Shown here piece by piece: positions 44,274-52,650 of a stretch of DNA of 64,000 nt (positions within the stretch are counted from its first letter, which is position 1; each line of letters opens with the position of its first letter). The translations under genes and the position numbers were made by a program. The stretch comes from Natronolimnobius baerhuensis. GTDB lineage: Archaea; Halobacteriota; Halobacteria; Halobacteriales; Natrialbaceae. The stretch is taken from NCBI RefSeq assembly GCF_002177135.1, contig NZ_MWPH01000002.1, positions 744,001 to 808,000 on the forward strand. The letters run 5' to 3'. The notes under the pieces are model-generated. The model worked only from the letters and a program-made list of their open reading frames with translations, was not told the origin of the DNA and searched no databases.

Positions 44274-44890
44274 TAGGCCTCACCTCCGGGGAGTGGCTCG
44301 ACGACGGTAAAGTCCTTGTCGGCACCAATCGAGCGAATCGTTGCGAGCGTATCATCGATGTCGGCAGAGTCGATGGCGAGTCGCACGCGGGCGCTCGAAA
44401 CTGGTTCAGTGCCTTCCGGCGCGGACAGCGAGAGATCGAGAACGGCAGCGCTTGCGTCCTCCTGAATGCGATTGAGCGTATTCGAAAGATCCGTGTCGAT
44501 GAGGTGACCAACCAGCACGACGCTGATCTCTTCACCGTAGCGGTTCGCGCCGGCCTGGATGATGTTTACGCCGGCATCACGAAGCGCCTCGACGATTCCC
44601 TCGAAGCGATCCGGTGGGCACTCGAGGTCGACCTCGACGGGGATGTGCCCGCGCGGGGTCATATTACCACGCTCGTGGTGAATACTCAGTAGATTGCCGC
44701 CGTTGTCAGCGATTGGCGAGAGCGCGCGGAGTAACTCGCCGGGTTCGTCAACTAACTCGAGGCGGACGGTGTACGTTCGAACGCCGCCGTCGGTTTCGGC
44801 TTCTGCGTCGCCGTCTGCGGTGGCGTCGCCGTCAGTTTCGGCGTCACCGTCGACGACTGGCTCATCGACCACAACTGTCACCCCCAGCAT
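44273..44890 (-). CDS. ACT-domain protein, probable regulatory partner of homoserine dehydrogenase
   Basis: 205 aa. After an acidic low-complexity segment (residues about 12-36, DGDAETDGDATADGDAEAET), an ACT domain runs from TYTVRLELVDEPGELLRALSP to VPVEVDLECPP-like strands, and a second half (NIIQAGANRYGEEISVVLVG, VSSARVRLAIDSADID) resembles a degenerate second ACT unit. ACT domains bind amino acids. The start overlaps nothing, and the stop overlaps the homoserine dehydrogenase start, so feedback control by threonine or a similar ligand is a reasonable inference, not shown. Confidence 0.82.
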   Translation of the reverse strand: MLGVTVVVDEPVVDGDAETDGDATADGDAEAETDGGVRTYTVRLELVDEPGELLRALSPIADNGGNLLSIHHERGNMTPRGHIPVEVDLECPPDRFEGIVEALRDAGVNIIQAGANRYGEEISVVLVGHLIDTDLSNTLNRIQEDASAAVLDLSLSAPEGTEPVSSARVRLAIDSADIDDTLATIRSIGADKDFTVVEPLPGGEA

Positions 44891-45056
44891 CGGCTTGTGG
44901 GTGTTTCCACGTCCTCATTGTCACTAACTCCGTAATTGACGCGTAAAAGCATATAGGCGTTCCCAAAACTAACCGGCCCTGTCAACGTGACTCACAACAG
45001 GCAACCCGGTGGCTCTCGAGTCATTCGACACAACGCCAAAATCGGCTGTACCCACA

Positions 45057-45422
45057 CTAGAGGTGGTCTTTCCCCGGATTTGAGGATCCCCAGTCACCGC
45101 GGCCACCTTCAGTTCGGTCAACACCCATGATCGATTCAGGCTGGTCCGGGCCACCGAGGCTGTCTCGAGCGTCCGGTATCCTGACAGTGACCTCGTCGAT
45201 TTCGGGCCACTGAATCAGTGCCGACTCGATATTTCCCGTCGTGACGTCGCCGACTGAGCAGCCTGAACAACCCCCGCCGAGTTCGATGATGACCTCTCCG
45301 CTTTCGGGGTCGGCCTCTCGAACCGCGCTCGTCCCGCCGTGCATCTGGATGATTGGCATCTCACGGCTGAGCCAGGCCTCGACACGCTCGCGCAGCGACG
45401 CATCGTCATCGGAATCAGTCAT
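45057..45422 (-). CDS. NifU-like Fe-S scaffold protein (C-terminal NifU domain)
   Basis: 121 aa. The NifU C-terminal domain covers residues about 10-80, with GGTSAVREADPESGEVIIEL and the cluster ligands GGCSGCSVGD; the tail after SLGGPDQPE is an acidic extension. Proteins of this type assemble or carry 4Fe-4S clusters. It is alone on its strand segment, near genes that need no special clusters, so it is likely a general assembly factor. Confidence 0.88.
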   Translation of the reverse strand: MTDSDDDASLRERVEAWLSREMPIIQMHGGTSAVREADPESGEVIIELGGGCSGCSVGDVTTGNIESALIQWPEIDEVTVRIPDARDSLGGPDQPESIMGVDRTEGGRGDWGSSNPGKDHL

Positions 45423-45596
45423 TGTCTGGCCTAGGGACTCGAGCGCCGAATAGGTTTGGTCCTGCGCTCGCGTCTCCGATGATTAATCGTCCGACGCGCC
45501 CCACCGTGGACGCCTACGGAAAACGAGTTGGGTGTGGGACAGAACGGGCGTGACGTACCGCTACGACAGGCCGAAGGAGGTCACTGCCTTTCGATA

Positions 45597-46241
45597 TTAG
45601 TTCTTACGCGCGCCCTGTGTCCGGTCGGTGCCGTCAGTATCCGTGTCGCTGTCTGCCTCGAGCGGTACATCGTCAGCGTTTGTCTTACTGTCAGCCGTTG
45701 GAAACTCATCGCTGCTGTCGTCCGCCTTCGTCAACTTCTTTGCGAGGAGTTCGGACATCGGATCCAGTGAGACGTAGATCCGTGCAGCAAGGATCGCAAG
45801 CGGCGGCAGCGCAAGCGCGAGGAACACAATATCGTACGTCCAGCCAGCGTTTCCAAGGCCGAGCGGATTCTCGAGTAGCGGGACGAGTAGCTGTGCGAGT
45901 CCGCGGTGGGCAACGAGGACGGCGACCAGCACGATGAACAGGTGTGTAATCGATGCAACGTCGTCGACGACGTTTTCCGGGCCGTCAACCGTCGAGCGAA
46001 CGAGTCCCGCGAGCGCAGGCGCGAGATACAACAGAAGACCAACGACCAGTACAGTCGCGATTGCGCCAACAAGGGCGGCGAACGTCACCGGTGTCCCGGG
46101 GATGAACCGACCAACACCGGGAAGCATCGAGACGAGCCACAGCAACCAGACCAGCGCCACCGTCGCGAGGACGAGCTTTCCGACTGACTGGACGGTATCG
46201 GTATCGACCGCATCGGGGAACGTGAATCGATTGGCAGACAT
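45597..46241 (-). CDS. Haloarchaeal multi-pass membrane protein
   Basis: 214 aa with about four membrane helices: SVGKLVLATVALVWLLWLVS, FAALVGAIATVLVVGLLLYL, THLFIVLVAVLVAHRGLAQL and YDIVFLALALPPLAILAARI, followed by a highly acidic, soluble C terminus. It resembles proteins annotated only as membrane proteins in haloarchaea. No transport or enzyme motif is visible. A TATA-like stretch lies upstream near 46272-46280. Confidence 0.7.
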   Translation of the reverse strand: MSANRFTFPDAVDTDTVQSVGKLVLATVALVWLLWLVSMLPGVGRFIPGTPVTFAALVGAIATVLVVGLLLYLAPALAGLVRSTVDGPENVVDDVASITHLFIVLVAVLVAHRGLAQLLVPLLENPLGLGNAGWTYDIVFLALALPPLAILAARIYVSLDPMSELLAKKLTKADDSSDEFPTADSKTNADDVPLEADSDTDTDGTDRTQGARKN

Positions 46242-46443
46242 GGTGTACTCGCCACTGGGGCCTCCCCCATCATATAAGTCAACTGTCCTTCAACTCTGTT
46301 TGTTTCGTTTTTCGACGTTTTAGGAACTTATCTGCAGTATAAACGCCGACCAGCACACAGCCTGCGCGGAGATCACCCCACTGCGGAGTCGCGAGTCCAG
46401 ACAGAACGGTAGCTCTTTGAGGGCCCCTCTCCACGCTGGGAGT

Positions 46444-46887
46444 ATGACCACGCTCGGACTGGTGGTCGCTGAATTCAACCGGCCGATCACCGAGCAGATG
46501 GAGCAGGCTGCCCTCGAGGCTGCCAGCGACGCCGATGTCGAGGTGTATGAGGTGGTGCACGTCCCAGGCGCGTACGATGCGCCCCTGGCTGCTGACCGAC
46601 TCGCACGCCGCGATGGCGTCGACGCGGTGGTCGTCATCGGGACGGTCATCACCGGCGACACTGACCACGATCAGGTGATCACCGATGCGGCTGCACAGCG
46701 ACTCTCCGATGTCAGTCTCGAGCGTGACACCCCCGTCACGCTCGGCGTGACGGGTCCCGGTATGTCCGCCGCCGAAGCGCGTGAACGCGTCGAGAACGCA
46801 GCGAAAGCCGTTACCGGCGCGATTGACCTTGTAACCGAACTACCGGCTTCCACTCCGGAAACGGAGTCAGATCCAGATCAGCAATGA
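46444..46887 (+). CDS. ribH: 6,7-dimethyl-8-ribityllumazine synthase
   Basis: 147 aa, archaeal-type. LGLVVAEFNRPITEQMEQAA is the first strand and helix, VYEVVHVPGAYDAPLAAD holds the substrate-loop, and TVITGDTDHDQVITDAAA carries the catalytic His region. It condenses a butanone phosphate with the ribitylamino-pyrimidine in riboflavin synthesis. A frame 9 codons longer exists, but MTTLGLVV is the natural start. Its stop overlaps the aminotransferase start by 4 bases (ATGA). Confidence 0.93.
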   Translation: MTTLGLVVAEFNRPITEQMEQAALEAASDADVEVYEVVHVPGAYDAPLAADRLARRDGVDAVVVIGTVITGDTDHDQVITDAAAQRLSDVSLERDTPVTLGVTGPGMSAAEARERVENAAKAVTGAIDLVTELPASTPETESDPDQQ

Positions 46888-48032
46888 CGATGGAATTCAC
46901 CGACCGCCTGACCCGAGTTGAACCGTCTGCAACCCTCGCAATTTCTGCGCTCGCAACCGAACTCGAGAACGACGGCGCGGACGTCGTCGACCTCTCGGTC
47001 GGCGAACCCGACTTCCCGACGCCACAGAACATCATCGACGCCGGTCAGGACGCCATGGACGCCGGCCATACCGGCTACACCACCTCCGCGGGGATCATCG
47101 ACCTGCGCGAAGCGATTTCCGAGAAACTGGCCGACGACGGCCTCGAGCACGGTCCTGACGAAATCATCGTCACGCCCGGCGCGAAACAGGCGCTCTATGA
47201 GATCATCCAAGCCCTAATCAGCGACGGCGACGAGGTCGCCCTCCTCGACCCCGCGTGGGTCTCCTACGAGGCGATGGTCAAAATGGCCGGCGGCGACCTC
47301 ACTCGTGTCGACCTCTCCGAACACGAGTTCCAGCTCGAGCCCGCACTCGACGACCTCGCCGACGCAGTATCGGACGACACCGAACTGCTGATCGTCAACT
47401 CGCCATCGAACCCGACTGGCGCGGTCTACTCCGACGCCGCACTCGAGGGCGTGCGCGATCTGGCTGTCGAACACGACATCACCGTCATCTCCGACGAGAT
47501 TTACAAGGAGATTACCTACGGCGTCGAGCCGACCAGCCTCGGCACCTTCGACGGCATGGCCGACCGCACGATCACCGTCAACGGCTTCTCGAAAGCCTAC
47601 TCGATGACCGGCTGGCGGCTCGGCTACTTCGCCGGCCCCGAAGAACTGATCGACCAAGCCGGCAAACTCCACAGCCACTCGGTCTCCTCTGCAGTGAACT
47701 TCGTCCAGCACGCCGGAATCGAAGCCCTCGAGAACACCGACGACGCCGTCGAGGAAATGACCGAAGCCTTCGCACAGCGACGCGAACTCGTCGTCGACCT
47801 GCTCGCCGAGCACGACGTCGACGTTGCCGTCCCCGAGGGTGCGTTCTACATGATGCTCCCTGTCGACGACGACGATCAGGCCTGGTGTGAAGGCGCAATC
47901 GAAGACGCCCACGTCGCGACCGTCCCGGGTAGTGCGTTCGGAACGCCCGGCTACGCGCGAATCTCGTATGCTGCAAGCGAAGAGCGACTCGAGGAAGGCA
48001 TCGAGCGACTGGCCGACGAAGGCTACCTGTAA
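46884..48032 (+). CDS. Class I/II aminotransferase (aspartate-type)
   Basis: 382 aa, fold type I PLP enzyme. VVDLSVGEPDFPTPQNI near the N terminus, VTPGAKQALYEI, VNSPSNPTGAVYS, SDEIYKEITYG and FSKAYSMTGWRLGYFAG with the PLP-binding Lys are all typical of aspartate/aromatic aminotransferase family I gamma. Substrate range cannot be told; transamination between aspartate, glutamate or aromatic amino acids and 2-oxo acids is expected. It overlaps ribH by 4 bases, so the two are cotranslated although no pathway link is obvious. Confidence 0.92.
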   Translation: MTMEFTDRLTRVEPSATLAISALATELENDGADVVDLSVGEPDFPTPQNIIDAGQDAMDAGHTGYTTSAGIIDLREAISEKLADDGLEHGPDEIIVTPGAKQALYEIIQALISDGDEVALLDPAWVSYEAMVKMAGGDLTRVDLSEHEFQLEPALDDLADAVSDDTELLIVNSPSNPTGAVYSDAALEGVRDLAVEHDITVISDEIYKEITYGVEPTSLGTFDGMADRTITVNGFSKAYSMTGWRLGYFAGPEELIDQAGKLHSHSVSSAVNFVQHAGIEALENTDDAVEEMTEAFAQRRELVVDLLAEHDVDVAVPEGAFYMMLPVDDDDQAWCEGAIEDAHVATVPGSAFGTPGYARISYAASEERLEEGIERLADEGYL

Positions 48033-48116
48033 TCCATTTCCGCTGTTTTCGTTCTGTTCCGAACCCGCTCAGCGATGCATCTCGGATTCGTTCGCGTTCG
48101 AGTTTCGCATCCTCGA

Positions 48117-48125
48117 GTTTATAGC
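48117..48125 (+). promoter_or_regulatory. TATA-like box of the HNH protein gene
   Basis: GTTTATAGC centred 27 bases before the ATG at 48148, consistent with a leaderless transcript starting at that codon and with rejecting the longer upstream frame. Confidence 0.45.
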
Positions 48126-48147
48126 CGATAGCGCGGCCAACGCCCGC

Positions 48148-48897
48148 ATGGACTGCCCGACCTGCGGGAAATCACTCAGTACCGAACAGGGAATGCGCCA
48201 GCACCATACGAAAGTTCACGACGAGTCGCTTCCAAACCGGACCTGTAGTGGTTGTGGGACGGCGTTCTACGATCCGAAAGCGCGCCTCGAGTTCTGTGAC
48301 GACTGTAACCCGAACGCGGGCGAGCACAACGGAAACTGGTCGGATGCAAAAGAATCAGCGGCGTGCAACCGCTGTGGATCGGATTTCGAGTACTATCCGT
48401 CGGACAAGGATGGCGTGTACTGTTCGGACTGTGTCGAGGCGGCACTCGGGTTACTTCCGGAGAATCCATCGGAGAGAGGTGAGCGAGTTACCGTCGAGTG
48501 CGGGCACTGCGGGTCGGAACTCGAGGTTCGTCCCGCAAAACTCGAGCAGCGAGAGCGCGGTTGTTTCTGTACGCTCGAGTGCTACGGCGAGTGGCTCTCG
48601 GAGAACGTCGTCGGTCCCGATCATCACCAGTGGGAAGGCGGCGCCATCGACTACGGCCAGCGCTGGTGGCGAATCCGGCGACAGGCACTCGAGCGCGACG
48701 GCTACGAGTGCCAGCAGTGTGGCGTCGGTGCGGACGAGTTGGGGCAGAATCCGGATGTGCATCATCTCGAGCCCGTTCGGTCGTTCGACCAACCCGCGGA
48801 TGCGCACACGATGGATAACGTCATCACGCTCTGTCGGCGCTGTCATCGCCATGCTGAGGCGGGGTCGATAGCGGTTTCGCCTCGAGACGAAAAGTAA
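48148..48897 (+). CDS. HNH endonuclease-family protein with zinc-finger N terminus
   Basis: 249 aa. Residues 1-30 form a C2H2-like finger (MDCPTCGKS, HHTKVH). Two more CxxC-type zinc sites follow (CSGCGTAFYD with CDDC, CNRCGSDFEYY with CSDC), then CGHCGSELEV and CFCTLECYGEWL. The C-terminal HNH domain has YECQQCGVGA, VHHLEPVRSF (catalytic His pair) and NVITLCRRCHRHA. The layout matches haloarchaeal HNH nucleases whose biological roles are mostly unknown. The upstream frame beyond 48148 lies in the aminotransferase gene and was rejected. Confidence 0.88.
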   Translation: MDCPTCGKSLSTEQGMRQHHTKVHDESLPNRTCSGCGTAFYDPKARLEFCDDCNPNAGEHNGNWSDAKESAACNRCGSDFEYYPSDKDGVYCSDCVEAALGLLPENPSERGERVTVECGHCGSELEVRPAKLEQRERGCFCTLECYGEWLSENVVGPDHHQWEGGAIDYGQRWWRIRRQALERDGYECQQCGVGADELGQNPDVHHLEPVRSFDQPADAHTMDNVITLCRRCHRHAEAGSIAVSPRDEK

Positions 48898-49006
48898 CAC
48901 TATTGTGCGGGGATGCGCTATCTATCGATGACGCCCGACGGAGTCCCGTGGCGGTGAGTAAATCCGATGGATTTACGAACTACACGGGGCTTCAAACGGA
49001 GTGAGA

Positions 49007-49110
49007 AGTCCCGTGGTGTAGTGGCCAATCATATGGGCCTTTGGACGTAATCGGTTTCGGCCGTTTACGGAAGACAGCCCATGACGGCGGTTCGAATCCG
49101 CCCGGGACTA
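49007..49110 (+). tRNA. tRNA-Gln(TTG) with a 31-nt intron
   Basis: Acceptor AGTCCCG pairs with CGGGACT, discriminator A; anticodon stem TGGGC/GCCCA with loop CTTTGGA when spliced, anticodon TTG; T arm GGCGG-TTCGAAT-CCGCC. The intron (49045-49075, or one base later because of a shared A) sits after position 37, the canonical archaeal site, and can be removed at a bulge-helix-bulge. Mature length is 73 nt. The intron position and size agree with what is known for haloarchaeal tRNA-Gln. Confidence 0.95.
49045..49075 (+). other. tRNA-Gln intron (31 nt)
   Basis: 31 bases between positions 37 and 38 of the tRNA. Removing them restores a 7-base anticodon loop and a five-pair stem. The splice point is ambiguous by one base, because an A stands at both ends. 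Confidence 0.9.
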
Positions 49111-49112
49111 TG

Positions 49113-49130
49113 TAAAATATTTTATATTTT
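49113..49130 (+). terminator. AT-rich T-tract after tRNA-Gln
   Basis: AAAATATTTTATATTTT-like sequence begins three bases after the tRNA 3' end. T-rich stretches at this position usually terminate tRNA transcription in archaea. It is also the place where integration sites would lie, but no partial tRNA copy was seen nearby. Confidence 0.45.
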
Positions 49131-49250
49131 CTGAACTAGATAGATCTCCCCTCGAGCAGCAACTGTCCTCGACAAGCCGACCCCAGTACACAAGTAAACT
49201 CGAGTCTGTAAAGTTCGAACCTGCTCGAGATGAGAGAGAATACGAGGTCT

Positions 49251-49763
49251 CTACTGTCGTTTAAGAGTTCTCCGTGCCTGCGCGACGTACGTGTTCGTTT
49301 TCCAACTTCGGGCGTCGCTCATCGTCGATAACAGGGCGGTTGCGTCTGCTGGAGCAAGGTGTTCGTTGCGAACTAATGCGGTCAAGAGCGTCGGTGTTGT
49401 TACGAGTCGAGTATCTGCTAAAGAGGCGTGAATAAGAGCGAGTTTGTTGAATTCGTCACAGAGAAATTGCCTCGCCTCGAGGTTATTGGCCAGTGAAACC
49501 GCGGCGTTCTCGCCATCGTCAAGCGGAAAGTCCTCATCGAGCGTTACGGGTCGTACGTTGAACGCCGACAGACGGTCAAGAACGGCCTGCGAAGCGTTTC
49601 CCGAAGGGTCATCGTACGCTGCAGTTTCTTCTAATTCTGTGACCACCTGTTCGGGGATACAAATCTGGTGGGTGTCAAGAAGAATACTGAGAGGCGTCTG
49701 TGCATGCGCTTCAACGGTTCCAAGACTCACAAGAGCGGAGGTGTCTGCGACGAGTAGCGCCAT
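49251..49763 (-). CDS. PIN-domain protein, probable toxin of a VapBC-like pair
   Basis: 170 aa. The first Asp-containing strand reads MALLVADTSALVSLGTVEAH, followed by VVTELEETAAYDD and DFPLDDGENAAVSLAN, which keep acidic residues of the PIN active site, then QFLCDEFNKLAL. It is longer than typical VapC toxins (about 130), resembling haloarchaeal PIN proteins. It follows the ribbon-helix-helix gene directly (start codon abuts the stop), which supports a toxin-antitoxin pair. RNase activity is expected from the family. Confidence 0.8.
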   Translation of the reverse strand: MALLVADTSALVSLGTVEAHAQTPLSILLDTHQICIPEQVVTELEETAAYDDPSGNASQAVLDRLSAFNVRPVTLDEDFPLDDGENAAVSLANNLEARQFLCDEFNKLALIHASLADTRLVTTPTLLTALVRNEHLAPADATALLSTMSDARSWKTNTYVAQARRTLKRQ

Positions 49764-50081
49764 CTATGAGTTCGCCAACTCCTCTGCAGTCTCGTCGACG
49801 AACTCGTCACGTAATTGGTTCTTTAGGACGCGAAAGTTTGCAGCTTCTTCGTGTCCGACGAGTTCTTTTACTTCTTGAAACGTGATGTCGTCACCATAGT
49901 ATGCCTCCGCAATCTCTTGCTTACTGTCGTCATCGTGAGATGCATCCCGGAGGTACTCACGCAATGCGTTGGTAAGGATGTCTGTGCGGTCAGTCTCGAG
50001 GACGGTTGCGAGTGCATCTGCCCGGTCGACTAACCCCTGGGGAGCACGGAACTGAACCCGCTTTTTGCCTTCGGAACTCAT
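49764..50081 (-). CDS. Ribbon-helix-helix protein, probable antitoxin
   Basis: 105 aa. The N terminus KRVQFRAPQGLVDRADALA then VLETDRTDILTNALREYL is a ribbon-helix-helix (CopG/MetJ-like) DNA-binding unit; the C-terminal half is acidic and helical and would mask the toxin. It precedes the PIN gene with no gap. The chosen ATG follows 53 upstream codons that are not coding-like. Such antitoxins usually repress their own promoter. Confidence 0.8.
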   Translation of the reverse strand: MSSEGKKRVQFRAPQGLVDRADALATVLETDRTDILTNALREYLRDASHDDDSKQEIAEAYYGDDITFQEVKELVGHEEAANFRVLKNQLRDEFVDETAEELANS

Positions 50082-50223
50082 ATGTGTACATTGTGAGTGT
50101 CGTTGGTTAACTCTTTCTACGTGCTTACCCTGTCGGTCACGTAAGAGAACTCGAGCGCACAGAAGTTCAACGACAACAAAGAGCGGGAAACTTATCCGGC
50201 CAGCCACCGGAGTACAAGGGGGT

Positions 50224-51345
50224 ATGAACGATTTACGCACGGGATTGAGTTATGGGGACGTGTTGCTGGTTCCGAATCGCTCGCCGGTCGACAGTCGGAG
50301 CGATGTCGACCTCGAGACGCAGTTGACGCCATCGATTTCGCTCGAGACGCCGCTGGTGTCGGCGGCGATGGATACGGTGACCGAAGCTGAACTTGCACTC
50401 GAACTCTCGAGGGCGGGCGGGATTGGTGTGTTACATCGGTTTCTCACGCCTGCGGAGCAAGCCGAGCAAGTTGGGCAGGTCCGCGCGGCGGGCGAGCAGG
50501 TGGCTGCTGCGGTCGGAATTAACGAAGACTACGTGGCTCGCAGCGAGGCCGTCGTCGAGGCTGGCGTAGACGCGCTCGTTATCGACGTAGCACACGGGCA
50601 CTTAGAGCGGACGCTCGAGGCCGTCGAAACTCTCGCTGGGGCGTTTCCGGACACCGACCTGATCGCGGGCAACGTCGCGACGCCCGCGGGGGTCGAGGAT
50701 CTCGCGGCGGCGGGTGCAGACTGCGTGAAGGTCGGTATCGGCCCCGGTTCGCACTGCACGACGCGGAAGGTGGCGGGGTCGGGCGTGCCGCAGTTGACGG
50801 CCGTCGACGACTGTGCGGACGCGGCCGAGGGCCTCGAGGTCACGATCTGTGCCGACGGCGGCATTCGAACCTCCGGCGACGCGGTCAAGGCGTTGATGGC
50901 GGGCGCGGACACTGTCATGCTCGGCAGTCTCTTCGCCGGGACGGAAGAGGCTCCGGGCGCAGTCGTCGAGGTCGAGGGGACGCGGTACAAACGCTCGAGG
51001 GGGATGGCGACGACGACGGCGGCGAAAAAGCGAGACGACAAGGAGGCGGATGTCCGCGCCGACGAGGGCGTCGAGGCGCTGACGCCGTACAAGGGACCGG
51101 TCGCAGACGTGGTCGGAGAATTCTGTGCCGGGATTCAGTCGGGCCTCTCGTACTGCGGCGGGCACACGATTCCAGCCGCCCGGCAAAAAGCCGAATTCAT
51201 CCGCGTCGCCCCAAGCGCGAAAGCGCGCGAAGGGTATCACGCCGACCAGGACTGGGAGGGCGTCAGCGTCGACAGCGAGGCGGTGTCGGTCGACGTCGAA
51301 TCGGCGGGAACAGACGCCGACGCCGCACTCGAGGGCGACGACTGA
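50224..51345 (+). CDS. guaB: IMP dehydrogenase/GMP reductase family protein without CBS domains
   Basis: 373 aa TIM-barrel. LSYGDVLLVPNRSP, TPLVSAAMDTVTE, GIGPGSHCTTR with Cys178 as catalytic Cys, CADGGIRTSGDAVKAL and MLGSLFAGTEEAPG are conserved family motifs. The CBS pair present in full-length IMP dehydrogenase is absent, as in GMP reductases and some short dehydrogenases. The C-terminal flap reads RADEGVEALTPYKG, without the Arg found at the corresponding place in many IMP dehydrogenases, so GMP reductase is a real alternative. It lies upstream of purK and purE on the same strand, consistent with purine metabolism. The ATG at 50224 gives the normal family start. Confidence 0.8.
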   Translation: MNDLRTGLSYGDVLLVPNRSPVDSRSDVDLETQLTPSISLETPLVSAAMDTVTEAELALELSRAGGIGVLHRFLTPAEQAEQVGQVRAAGEQVAAAVGINEDYVARSEAVVEAGVDALVIDVAHGHLERTLEAVETLAGAFPDTDLIAGNVATPAGVEDLAAAGADCVKVGIGPGSHCTTRKVAGSGVPQLTAVDDCADAAEGLEVTICADGGIRTSGDAVKALMAGADTVMLGSLFAGTEEAPGAVVEVEGTRYKRSRGMATTTAAKKRDDKEADVRADEGVEALTPYKGPVADVVGEFCAGIQSGLSYCGGHTIPAARQKAEFIRVAPSAKAREGYHADQDWEGVSVDSEAVSVDVESAGTDADAALEGDD

Positions 51346-51423
51346 ACGCGAGGCGTCCGGCGGTTTGGAGTCTCGCTGTCCGATTGGGAATGCTTAAACA
51401 GAGACGCCGAGAACGGACGCGCA

Positions 51424-52587
51424 ATGACAACGCTACAGACGCCAGGACCGACGTTGGGCGTCGTTGGCGGGGGACAGCTCGGGCGGATGCTCGCCGAGGC
51501 GGCCGCGCCGCTCGGCGTCGAAGTCGTCGTGCTCGATCCGACGCCGGACTGCCCGGCGGCCCCGGTTGCACGAGACCAGATCGTCGCCGAGTTCGACGAC
51601 GAAGCGGGGATTCGTGAACTCGCACAGCGAGCCGATGCACTCACGTTCGAAATCGAACTCGCGGATCAGGATGTCCTCGAGCGCGTCAGCGAGGACTCGG
51701 GGACACCGGTCCATCCGAAACCTGCGACACTCGAGACGATCCACGACAAACTCGTCCAGAAGCGCGAACTCGAGGCCGCAGGCGTTCCGGTGCCGCCGTT
51801 TCGGGGAGTCGATGACGCCGACGATATCCGCGATGCCATCGAGGACTATGGCGCGCCGGTGATGCTCAAGGCTCGCACGGGCGGCTACGACGGGCGCGGG
51901 AACGTCCCTGTCGAGTCGAAAGCAGCAGCCGAGGAGGCCCTCGAGTCGGTTGCCGGTCCCGCGATGGTCGAGGCGTTCGTCGAGTTCGAGCGCGAGGTGT
52001 CGGTGATCGCCGTGAAAGGCTACGACGAGATCGCGTCGTTCCCAATTGGGGAGAACATCCACGTCGACGAGATTCTGCGGGAGACAGTTGTCCCCGCACG
52101 CTCGAGCGACGCCGCGGCTGAACGCGCCCGCGAAGTCGCGGCGGACGTCCTCGAGGTCATGGATGGCCGTGGCGTGTACGGCATCGAGTTGTTCGAAACG
52201 ACAGACGGCGAGATGCTGTTGAACGAGATCGCCCCGCGCCCGCACAATTCGGGCCACTGGACCATCGAGGGGGCTCACAGTTCGCAGTTCGAACAGCACG
52301 TCCGCGCCGTTCTGGGCTGGCCGCTGGCGGCGACCCAATTGCGGAATCCGACCGTCTCGGTGAACCTGCTGGGCGACGTCAACGAGCCACAGGGCGCGGC
52401 ACTCCACGGTGTCGAACAGATTCACGAGACGCCCGCCGCACACCTGCACTGGTACGGCAAGCGCGAGGCCCGGCCGCTGCGGAAGATGGGTCACGTCACC
52501 GTTTGCGCGCGTGATGACGAGACGACTGTCGAGGAGTTACTCGAGACCGCGCGCAACCTCGAGGAGCGCGTTACCTTCCAGTCCTGA
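51424..52587 (+). CDS. purK: N5-carboxyaminoimidazole ribonucleotide synthase
   Basis: 387 aa ATP-grasp enzyme that carboxylates AIR with bicarbonate and ATP in purine synthesis. LGVVGGGQLGRMLAEAAA is the N-terminal dinucleotide-like fold, VMLKARTGGYDGRGN and VEAFVEFEREVSVI are the ATP-grasp parts, and LLNEIAPRPHNSGHWTIEGA carries metal-binding residues. It is followed after 63 bases by purE, the mutase for its product. Confidence 0.95.
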   Translation: MTTLQTPGPTLGVVGGGQLGRMLAEAAAPLGVEVVVLDPTPDCPAAPVARDQIVAEFDDEAGIRELAQRADALTFEIELADQDVLERVSEDSGTPVHPKPATLETIHDKLVQKRELEAAGVPVPPFRGVDDADDIRDAIEDYGAPVMLKARTGGYDGRGNVPVESKAAAEEALESVAGPAMVEAFVEFEREVSVIAVKGYDEIASFPIGENIHVDEILRETVVPARSSDAAAERAREVAADVLEVMDGRGVYGIELFETTDGEMLLNEIAPRPHNSGHWTIEGAHSSQFEQHVRAVLGWPLAATQLRNPTVSVNLLGDVNEPQGAALHGVEQIHETPAAHLHWYGKREARPLRKMGHVTVCARDDETTVEELLETARNLEERVTFQS

Positions 52588-52650
52588 TCGACTGCTCCGT
52601 TCTCGGGCTGTTACGACCCTTTGAAGTCTGTCGCCCGCACAGCGTTCGGT

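Noticed and set aside
49111-49250. Possible attachment site after tRNA-Gln
   Set aside because: No partial copy of the tRNA 3' end could be found in the following sequence, so integration there is unsupported.
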